DNA from: Rhizobium favelukesii
Lineage (GTDB): Bacteria > Pseudomonadota > Alphaproteobacteria > Rhizobiales > Rhizobiaceae
Direction of reading: 5' to 3'
Assembly: GCF_000577275.2 (NCBI RefSeq)
Contig: NZ_CBYB010000034.1
Span: 1-42,790 of the forward strand
Length of the DNA: 42,790 nucleotides
In this document: positions 37,328 to 42,790 of the stretch, in pieces
How the letters are laid out: the number at the start of each line of letters is the position of its first letter
Position numbering within the stretch: the first letter of the stretch is position 1
Translations under genes and position numbers: made by a program
The notes under the pieces: model-generated
Database searches by the model: none
Told to the model about the DNA's origin: nothing
The model's input: the letters and a program-made list of their open reading frames with translations, nothing else

Positions 37328-37340
37328 TGTAGGATTCACA
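37328..37340 (+). promoter_or_regulatory. 13-bp recurrent motif TGTAGGATTCACA (copy 2)
   Basis: Identical to copies at 18066-18078 (inverted) and 41109-41121. It lies in the traA/traC gap, about 75 bases downstream of the nic region and 77 bases before traC. Confidence 0.5.
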
Positions 37341-37342
37341 GT

Positions 37343-37357
37343 AGTGCGTTCCGCACT
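37343..37357. repeat. Inverted repeat in the oriT/traC upstream region
   Basis: AGTGCG (37343-37348), TTC, CGCACT (37352-37357): a perfect 6-3-6 dyad two bases after the TGTAGGATTCACA motif. It could bind an accessory relaxosome or regulatory protein. Confidence 0.45.
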
Positions 37358-37416
37358 CTGTTCCGAAAAAAACTGACTTCGAAAGACACGCTTTCTCAGC
37401 CAGGGAGACAATCGGA

Positions 37417-37713
37417 ATGAAGAAGCCATCCGCGAAAATCCGCGACGAAATCGCCAAGCTGCAGGAACAGCTCAAGATTGCCGAGACCAGGGAAGCGGAA
37501 CGCATCGGCCGGATCGCGCTCAAGGCGGGCCTTGGCGAGATCGAAATCGACGAGGCGGAACTTCAGGCAGCGTTTGAGCAAGTGACCAAGCGATTCCGCG
37601 GAGGGCAGGGCGTTACAACCGGAGGGAAGAAGGGCGCCGGCGAGAGCGGCGGCGCAACGCCGACCGCGACGGACGCGTCTGGCGCGGGTGCGGGCAGCGC
37701 TGGCGAGGCTTGA
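37417..37713 (+). CDS. traC: Conjugal transfer protein TraC (relaxosome accessory)
   Basis: A 98-residue protein: a charged N-terminal coiled-coil half ([50 protein letters not shown]) and a Gly/Ala-rich disordered tail. It begins the traCDG operon and is thought to assist DNA processing at oriT with TraA. AGGGAG precedes ATG 37417. The stop is just before traD. Confidence 0.92.
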   Translation: MKKPSAKIRDEIAKLQEQLKIAETREAERIGRIALKAGLGEIEIDEAELQAAFEQVTKRFRGGQGVTTGGKKGAGESGGATPTATDASGAGAGSAGEA

Positions 37714-37717
37714 GCGC

Positions 37718-37933
37718 ATGACGAGGACGATGACATCCGACGCCCGCAAAAGGGACACGCGCGAAAAGATCGAGCTCGGCGGCCTGATCGTCAAGGCCGG
37801 TCTGCGCTACGAGAAGCGAGCGCTGTTGCTGGGCACGCTGATCGATGCAGCGCGCCGCATCAAGGGTGACGATGGCGAGCGCTCCAGGCTCATGGCAATC
37901 GGCGTGGAGGCCTTCGGCAATGACGATCAATAG
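37718..37933 (+). CDS. traD: Conjugal transfer protein TraD (small)
   Basis: 71 residues, matching Ti TraD in length and start ([29 protein letters not shown]). Basic, helical, no membrane segment; a likely relaxosome partner. It is unrelated to the large F-plasmid TraD coupling protein. Its end overlaps the traG start at 37920 by 14 bases. Confidence 0.92.
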   Translation: MTRTMTSDARKRDTREKIELGGLIVKAGLRYEKRALLLGTLIDAARRIKGDDGERSRLMAIGVEAFGNDDQ

Positions 37934-39899
37934 GATTGCGCTCGTCGTCGTACCAACAGCGTTGATGATCCTCGTCGTCATCGGGATGACGGGGGTCGAG
38001 CAGTGGCTTTCGGGTTTCGGCAAGACCGAGGCCGCGCGACTGGCATGGGGGCGGGCGGGCATCGCATTGCCCTATGTCGCCAGTGCGGCGATCGGAGTGC
38101 TGTTGCTTTTCGCGAGCGCCGGTTCGATCAATATCAAGCAGGCAGGTTGGGGCGTCGTCGCGGGATCGAGTGGGACAATCCTGGTCGCAGCAGTCCGCGA
38201 AACAATGCGCCTTTCCGCTGTCATCAAGGCGGCACCCGCCGACAAGACGGTTTTGGCCTTTCTCGATCCGGCAACGTCGATCGGAGCGAGTGCGGCGCTA
38301 TTATGTGCCTGCTTCGCACTGCGAGTAGCGCTCATCGGCAATGCGGCATTCGCAGGGGCCGAGCCGAAGCGCATTCAGGGCAAGCGGGCGCTCCATGGCG
38401 AGGCGGATTGGATGAAACTCACAGAGGCGGCAAAGCTGTTTCCCGATGCTGGTGGCATCGTCATCGGCGAGCGCTATCGGGTCGACAAAGACAGTGTCGC
38501 GAGCCAAGCGTTTCGCGCCGACAGTGCGGAGGTGTGGGGCGCAGGCGGCAAGTCGCCGTTGCTGTGCTTCGATGGCTCGTTCGGTTCGTCGCACGGGATC
38601 GTCTTTGCCGGTTCCGGCGGTTTTAAGACGACGTCGGTGACGATCCCGACAGCCCTCAAATGGGGCGGCACGCTGATCGTGCTGGATCCGTCGAACGAGG
38701 TCGCGCCGATAGTCATCGCGCATCGCGGTGGAGCGGGGAGAGACGTGTTCGTCCTCAACCCAAGGAAGCCAGATATCGGCTTCAACGTCTTGGACTGGGT
38801 CGGACGTTTCGGCGGAACCAAAGAAGAGGATATCGCCTCGGTCGCATCATGGATCATGAGCGACAGCGGAGGCGCGCGTGGTGTCCGTGACGACTTCTTT
38901 CGCGCATCGGCGCTGCAGCTCCTGACGGCGCTGATCGCCGACGTCTGCCTGTCCGGTCACATGGATGAGAAGGACCAGACGCTTCGGCAGGTTCGCATGA
39001 ATCTCTCGGAGCCGGAACCGACATTGCGCAAGCGGCTGCAGGACATCTACGACAATTCGGGCTCGGATTTCGTGAAGGAGAACGTCGCTGCCTTCGTCAA
39101 CATGACGCCGGAAACTTTCAGCGGCGTTTATGCCAATGCGGTCAAGGAAACGCATTGGCTTTCCTATCCAAACTATGCCGCGCTCGTGTCTGGGAAGAAG
39201 TTCCCTACCAGCGACATCGCGGCAGGCAATACAGACGTCTTCATCAATATCGACCTCAAGACATTGGAGACCCATTCGGGTCTTGCGCGCGTGATTATCG
39301 GCTCATTTCTCAACGCGATCTACAATCGCGACGGACAGATCAAAGGGCGCGCGCTGTTCCTCCTCGATGAGGTCGCCCGCCTCGGCTACATGCGGATCAT
39401 CGAGACCGCGCGCGACGCCGGCCGCAAATACGGGATCACGCTGACGATGATCTATCAGTCGATCGGCCAGATGCGTGACACCTATGGCGGCCGCGACGCG
39501 GCAAGCAAGTGGTTCGAGAGTGCCAGCTGGATCTCTTTCGCCGCGATCAACGATCCAGAGACCGCGGATTACATATCGAAGCGCTGCGGCATGACCACGG
39601 TCGAGATCGACCAGGTCAGCCGCAGTTTTCATGCAAAGGGATCGTCGCGAACACGGTCGAAGCAGCTTGCGGCACGACCGTTGATCCAACCGCACGAAGT
39701 CCTTCGCATGCGGGCCGACGAACAGATCGTGTTCACGGCCGGCAACGCGCCGCTCAGATGCGGCCGTGCCATCTGGTTCCGGCGGGATGATATGAGGGTC
39801 TGCATCGGCGAGAACCGGTTTCATTCGATGGGCGGAAGGGAGAAGGAAGCTTCGAATGCGACGCCTGCGGTAAACCCATATGAACCAAACCGACTGTAG
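37920..39899 (+). CDS. traG: Type IV coupling protein TraG (VirD4 family)
   Basis: A 659-residue inner-membrane ATPase that brings the TraA-DNA complex to the Trb channel; Ti TraG is 658 residues. Membrane helices lie in the first 150 residues ([43 protein letters not shown]). Walker A is [16 protein letters not shown], then [11 protein letters not shown], and Walker B is [14 protein letters not shown] followed by [22 protein letters not shown] 37920 overlaps traD. Confidence 0.95.
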   Translation: MTINRIALVVVPTALMILVVIGMTGVEQWLSGFGKTEAARLAWGRAGIALPYVASAAIGVLLLFASAGSINIKQAGWGVVAGSSGTILVAAVRETMRLSAVIKAAPADKTVLAFLDPATSIGASAALLCACFALRVALIGNAAFAGAEPKRIQGKRALHGEADWMKLTEAAKLFPDAGGIVIGERYRVDKDSVASQAFRADSAEVWGAGGKSPLLCFDGSFGSSHGIVFAGSGGFKTTSVTIPTALKWGGTLIVLDPSNEVAPIVIAHRGGAGRDVFVLNPRKPDIGFNVLDWVGRFGGTKEEDIASVASWIMSDSGGARGVRDDFFRASALQLLTALIADVCLSGHMDEKDQTLRQVRMNLSEPEPTLRKRLQDIYDNSGSDFVKENVAAFVNMTPETFSGVYANAVKETHWLSYPNYAALVSGKKFPTSDIAAGNTDVFINIDLKTLETHSGLARVIIGSFLNAIYNRDGQIKGRALFLLDEVARLGYMRIIETARDAGRKYGITLTMIYQSIGQMRDTYGGRDAASKWFESASWISFAAINDPETADYISKRCGMTTVEIDQVSRSFHAKGSSRTRSKQLAARPLIQPHEVLRMRADEQIVFTAGNAPLRCGRAIWFRRDDMRVCIGENRFHSMGGREKEASNATPAVNPYEPNRL

Positions 39900-39918
39900 C
39901 GTCTGCCGACGAAGAGGG

Positions 39919-40518
39919 ATGAAAAGCTTGGCACAAAAGAACGTCATTCCGTTCAGGAAAAATCGTAAGCTCGCGAACGATCGTCGCGGCACCAATTCGT
40001 CGCGATCGACGTCACGTCGTCACCGTCCCGATCGCGGCAGAGGCATTCCGATCACCATGATCTGGGCCGCCATGGTGATCGGCGCCGCCGGGTGGTTGTA
40101 CCTCTATCACAATGGCCATCTCGACAGCGCTGTCTTCGCCAAAGCACACGCACAAGATGCGCTATCGGCGTCATTCGTGCTCTGCGGCGACAGCCAACGG
40201 ACGAACTGCGTTGTCGACGGTGACACCTTCTGGTTCGAGGGGGAGAAAATCCGCATCGCCGATATCGATACGCCTGAACTGAGCCCGCCCCGCTGCGAGG
40301 CGGAACGGATAAGGGGTGAGGCGGCAAAATCCCGTCTGCTGTCGCTGCTCAACGCGGGAAAATTCTCGCTGTCGGCCGGGTTGCGTGACGAGGACAAGTA
40401 CGGACGGAAACTTCGCACCGTGTCTCGCGCAGGCACTTCGCTGGGCGATGCCTTGGTCGACGAAGGGTCCGCCCGATCATGGGATGGTACCCGACACGGC
40501 TGGTGCCAGGGCGGATGA
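39919..40518 (+). CDS. Thermonuclease-family (SNase-like) protein, membrane-anchored
   Basis: About 199 residues. A basic N-terminus and one membrane helix (ITMIWAAMVIGAAGWLYLYH) precede an SNase domain: CVVDGDTFWFEGEKIRIADIDTPELSPPRCEAE and RDEDKYGRKLRTVSRAG, retaining the Asp, Arg and Glu positions typical of the family. It probably acts in the periplasm. Such genes commonly follow traG on rhizobial plasmids. The start is uncertain: ATG 39919 is chosen, but the frame opens at ATG 39880 inside traG. Confidence 0.85.
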   Translation: MKSLAQKNVIPFRKNRKLANDRRGTNSSRSTSRRHRPDRGRGIPITMIWAAMVIGAAGWLYLYHNGHLDSAVFAKAHAQDALSASFVLCGDSQRTNCVVDGDTFWFEGEKIRIADIDTPELSPPRCEAERIRGEAAKSRLLSLLNAGKFSLSAGLRDEDKYGRKLRTVSRAGTSLGDALVDEGSARSWDGTRHGWCQGG

Positions 40519-40709
40519 CAGCAAGCCGTCGCTTTGCCTGACGGGAGGGGATAAGGGGTCGGGGAGGAGGGCTTGCCCTTCCTTCATGGGGTGAGGTTGA
40601 GAGGGCCGGCAGAGCCCCTTTCATAGCCGTACCGGCCGGTCGATCCGGCTGGAACGGCTCACATGAAAAGGCAGAGACAAGAGGCAGCGAGCCACCTCTG
40701 GTCTCAATT
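40519..40709. other. Intergenic region downstream of thermonuclease gene
   Basis: About 190 GC-rich bases with short inverted stretches, for example around GAGGGCCGGCAGAGCCCC and GTACCGGCCGG. No gene is supported. Confidence 0.35.
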
Positions 40710-41088
40710 TCACTCGCCTGGATCGAGGACGGGCTCTTTGTCCTCAAGGCCGATGTGCCATCGCTTGTCGGACCACCGGTACGGGAGGTAGGTCTCATCA
40801 CCACCAAAGTGCGCGATGATGATCTTGCGGGCATTCGTGGAACAAACCGAAATCGACTTTGTGCTCGATCGCCCAATGGAGGGATGCAGACAGAAACTCG
40901 CGCGATATATCGGTGGGCAAATGCACTTCCGCATCGAAATTTCGGCGCAAACTTTCAAGCCAATTCGGCTGTTGATCCGCTAGCGTCTCGTCTTCGCCCC
41001 CGACGGGGCGGAGACCGCGTACGGGCTCCGGTCGCAGCGCGACTAGAGCGGTGCGCCATCGGCGCCTCGCTCCAACGCCATTCTTCAC
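40710..41088 (-). pseudogene. Hypothetical gene with probable frameshift
   Basis: The upstream frame carries NWLESLRRNFDAEVHLPTDISREFLSASLHWAIEHKVDFGLFHE, then soon stops at 40798. The neighbouring frame carries ARKIIIAHFGGDETYLPYRWSDKRWHIGLEDKEPVLDPGE and stops at 40710. Together they read like one protein of about 125 residues broken by one base near 40830. I do not recognise the family. GTG 41088 is a tentative start, divergent from the WGR gene. Confidence 0.4.
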
Positions 41089-41108
41089 GAAAATGAATCG
41101 GTCGCACC

Positions 41109-41121
41109 TGTAGGATTCACA
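41109..41121 (+). promoter_or_regulatory. 13-bp recurrent motif TGTAGGATTCACA (copy 3)
   Basis: Identical to copies at 18066-18078 (inverted) and 37328-37340. It ends one base before the WGR-domain gene start and lies in the short gap to the divergent hypothetical gene. Confidence 0.5.
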
Positions 41122-41122
41122 T

Positions 41123-41431
41123 ATGTCGTTGGACGTGCCGGATATGCTTGACGATGATGTCGGCATGATTGCCCAACCCTATCAGCTCTATGTCGAACGA
41201 TCGGATCCAGCCAAGAACATGGCGCGGTATTATGCCATGGAGGTTGAGCAGACTATCTTCGGAGAGGCCTGCTTGACCCGGCGATGGGGACGGATCGGCA
41301 AACACGGGCAAGAGAAAAAGCATGTTTTTGAACGGGAGGAGGAAGCGGTTCGCTTGTTCCTCGAACTGGTCAAACAAAAACGTGCTCGCGGCTATCGGCC
41401 ACCAACAACTCTCGGGATTTTGCAAAGCTAG
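41123..41431 (+). CDS. WGR-domain protein
   Basis: A 102-residue protein whose core is a WGR domain: YQLYVERSDPAKNMARYYAMEVEQTIFGEACLTRRWGRIGKHGQEKKHVFEREEEAVRLFLELVKQK. WGR domains bind nucleic acid in PARPs and in plasmid proteins; stand-alone forms are common behind traG on rhizobial plasmids. Function here is unknown. ATG 41123 directly follows the third TGTAGGATTCACA motif, leaving no room for a standard ribosome-binding site, so the true start may be further in (for example the Met before IAQPYQLY). Confidence 0.85.
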   Translation: MSLDVPDMLDDDVGMIAQPYQLYVERSDPAKNMARYYAMEVEQTIFGEACLTRRWGRIGKHGQEKKHVFEREEEAVRLFLELVKQKRARGYRPPTTLGILQS

Positions 41432-41498
41432 TCCCGATTGCCTTTGGTCTCCCAAGTGGCGGAAAGCAGGGACCGCCGAAGCGACCCCTGGTGGCGCG

Positions 41499-41672
41499 TC
41501 ATTCGCGCCGGTTCCAGTCGGTCTCGAACAACGCCTCGATCTCGACCAAGAACGGAATCTTGATTGCGAGCTTGAGACCGAGTTTCCCCTTGCGGAAGAA
41601 GTGACAGATCACCTTGCCGAGGACGCAGAGCTGACGGCCGGTGGCGGCGAGGAACTGAGCGAGCTGTTGCAC
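41499..41672 (-). CDS. Small hypothetical protein (57 residues)
   Basis: GTG 41672 is preceded by a strong AAGGAG 6-9 bases away. The 57-residue product runs QQLAQFLAATGRQLCVLGKVI, then FFRKGKLGLKLAIKIPFLVEIEALFETDWNRRE. It is basic and helical with no signal peptide. I do not recognise it. It lies in the accessory tail with other small minus-strand genes. Confidence 0.55.
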   Translation of the reverse strand: MQQLAQFLAATGRQLCVLGKVICHFFRKGKLGLKLAIKIPFLVEIEALFETDWNRRE

Positions 41673-41881
41673 GGTTTTTCTCCTTTCGAAATGCGATATC
41701 GCGGGGATAGGCTGGATGACGGACAAGGAGGGGCGCACCTGAAAGGCCGAAACGAGAGTGGAGGACCTACCGGTTGCTGCGCGACGGACGGCATGCAACA
41801 TCCCCGATGTCGATGACAGGAGAGCGAAAGGAGAGCGGCAGCGCATTGCTCCTCTCCGTGCTGTGGATGGCGGCGGACCGA

Positions 41882-42063
41882 CTACGCTGGTGATATGCCG
41901 CGCTCAGAAGGACGGCTCGGCTTCAATGGAGCCGTCCTATTCGCAAACATCACGATCAGCTCGGTCTGGGCGATTTCGAGCTGGCTTCGATCTGGCGGCG
42001 CTCGGCAGGCTCAATGCAAGCGTTCAGCTCAGCGCGCAGTTCTTCGATTTGGTGTTCGATCAT
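41882..42063 (-). pseudogene. Small coiled-coil gene with frameshift
   Basis: ATG 42063 follows AAGGAG by 6 bases and encodes IEHQIEELRAELNACIEPAERRQIEA, a charged helix seen in small rhizobial plasmid proteins. It then shifts: the current frame ends at SSKSPRPS. Adding one C to the GCC before CAG would continue as QLEIAQTELIVMFANRTAPL to a stop at 41882. Frameshift or sequencing error. Confidence 0.45.
41909..41938. repeat. Perfect 10-bp hairpin
   Basis: AGGACGGCTC (41909-41918) and GAGCCGTCCT (41929-41938) are exact inverted copies around a 10-base loop, overlapping the 3' part of the frameshifted coiled-coil gene. There is no T-run, so terminator function is doubtful. Confidence 0.4.
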
Positions 42064-42318
42064 CGTCATCTCCTTGATGTTTGAGAAAGATGCGCCCGTC
42101 GGCGTGGCGGCGGGTCAGGGTCAAGGATCGCGCATGCGACCGCCAGGGGCGGCGAGCCGAAATGCGCCAACATTTTGGGGGAACCGCTCGTCTTTGAGGC
42201 TAGCCCGCCTCGACGGCACGATGGGCTCGATATGAGCAGACCCCACCTCTCCGTATGGCACCCAAAAAGCTGGAAATGGGCTCGACGCCCGTTGCCTGCT
42301 TTCTCGAAATGGCCTGTT

Positions 42319-42346
42319 GGCCCCGCCTCAAACGGCGGGGCCTTTT
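42319..42346 (+). terminator. Intrinsic terminator (hairpin plus T-run)
   Basis: GGCCCCGCC (42319-42327), TCAAAC, GGCGGGGCC (42334-42342), then TTTT. A 9-bp GC stem with a T-run on the plus strand. It also lies 11 bases beyond the DUF736 stop on the minus strand, so it may be shared. Confidence 0.75.
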
Positions 42347-42353
42347 CCGGATC

Positions 42354-42542
42354 TCAATCCCGGCTGGGGCGGGACCAAATCAGCTGGTAACCGTCCTCGC
42401 CTTCGACTTCCGTCAGCGTTGCGTAGATGGGAGCGGCGAAGCTCGGGTCATCGAGCTTGACCGAGAGATAATCGCGGTCGCTCTCGCTAGAGTGCTTCTG
42501 CCAGGCGGCGCCGAGTTCGACGTTATGCGGTGCACCGCATAA
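42354..42542 (-). pseudogene. DUF736-family gene lacking its 5' end
   Basis: The minus strand encodes a DUF736 C-terminal part: [36 protein letters not shown], then [18 protein letters not shown] and a stop at 42354. DUF736 proteins are small (about 100-110 residues), of unknown function and common on rhizobial plasmids. No start codon occurs in this frame before an in-frame stop at 42557, and the first 40-50 residues are missing. The break coincides with a perfect 20-bp palindrome. Confidence 0.75.
42523..42542. repeat. 20-bp perfect palindrome at the broken DUF736 end
   Basis: TTATGCGGTGCACCGCATAA is perfectly self-complementary. It sits exactly where DUF736 homology stops, suggesting a recombination or insertion junction. 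Confidence 0.65.
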
Positions 42543-42549
42543 TGCAGAG

Positions 42550-42623
42550 CGTTTTTAGCGTGGCGTCGCGGGTATCGACGTGGACGAGCACTCCGAGGCG
42601 ATGGCGACGGTGCGCTAAAAACG
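42550..42623. repeat. 11-bp inverted repeats enclosing a 52-bp segment
   Basis: CGTTTTTAGCG (42550-42560) and CGCTAAAAACG (42613-42623) are exact inverted copies. They lie just beyond the palindrome at the DUF736 break and may be ends of a small inserted element or an operator pair. Confidence 0.5.
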
Positions 42624-42790
42624 TGTTGGGCTAAGCCGCGGGCGCGAGTGGCGCTCTATGGGTATTGAATGGTGCCCGTCCAAGGAAAGGGCATCGCACA
42701 GTGGCGTGGATGCAGGGGTGGCGGGAGCGCGGGTGACGAAAGCAGCACGGATTCAGGTCTCGATAAACGTGACGATTGATGCTGTATCCC
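42624..42790. other. Right window edge, no supported gene
   Basis: GC-rich sequence with several short self-complementary stretches. No ORF is supported. Structured RNA or the end of a mobile element is possible but cannot be decided from this fragment. Confidence 0.3.

Noticed and set aside
37328..37340. TGTAGGATTCACA considered as a degenerate tra box
   Set aside because: It is 13 bp with only TGT/ACA symmetry and does not fit the 18-bp dyad spacing of the traI tra box, so it is treated as a separate motif.
41909..41938. Hairpin considered as an intrinsic terminator
   Set aside because: No T-run on either side, so it is reported only as a repeat.

Overview
The window looks like part of a self-transmissible repABC plasmid from a member of the Rhizobiales (Rhizobium, Agrobacterium or Sinorhizobium type). 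This rests on a full repABC replication and partition operon (repA 16638-17861, repB 15604-16641, repC 14198-15412, all on the minus strand), a LuxI/LuxR-type quorum-sensing pair with an antiactivator (traI, traR, traM), a Ti-plasmid-like mating-pair operon (traI-trbBCDEJKLFGHI, 18550-28704), and DNA-processing genes arranged as traA-traF-traB-traH facing traC-traD-traG across an oriT of the RSF1010/pTi type (37241-37292). The order traI-trb, traR, traM, traH-B-F-A, oriT, traC-D-G is the familiar rhizobial quorum-regulated layout. No rRNA, tRNA or CRISPR array was seen.

Region 1 (1-8324) reads as an anti-phage defence island. It holds a GHKL-ATPase fused to a PD-(D/E)XK-like nuclease domain, truncated by the left window edge; an Mrr-type restriction endonuclease; a Gabija-like pair (gajA-like OLD ATPase/Toprim nuclease with a frameshift, then gajB-like UvrD helicase with a start codon overlapping the gajA stop); and a divergent unknown gene with a possible nuclease motif. 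Region 2 (8325-14197) is a scarred accessory stretch: a rhizobial plasmid protein of the DUF1612/RHE_PE00001 type, a serine recombinase, and a decayed tniA'-tniB-tniQ transposition module.

Region 3 (14154-17861) is the replicon. It carries two large palindromes with the shared core CCTGACAGCTGTCAGG (candidate parS), a counter-transcribed RNA with promoter and terminator between repB and repC, and an AT-rich segment with a 19-bp dyad inside repC (candidate oriV). Region 4 (17862-30557) starts with an IS256-family transposase relic and a TraR-box-like palindrome, followed by traI-trb, traR, traM and an XRE regulator. Region 5 (30681-39899) holds an unknown gene running into a degraded second copy of the traH 3' end, then traHBFA, oriT and traCDG. 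Region 6 (39900-42790) is the usual post-traG accessory tail: a thermonuclease-like protein, a WGR-domain protein and several small or broken genes, ending in a DUF736 gene that has lost its 5' end at a 20-bp perfect palindrome.

The genes would work together as follows. RepABC and the ctRNA set copy number and partition. TraI makes an acyl-homoserine lactone that TraR senses, and TraM blocks TraR. Active TraR would switch on trb and tra genes. TraA nicks oriT, TraG couples the relaxosome to the Trb channel, and TraF processes the pilin TrbC. The most notable unexplained signal is a 13-bp motif, TGTAGGATTCACA, found exactly in three divergent intergenic regions (repA/traI, traA/traC at oriT, and upstream of the WGR gene).
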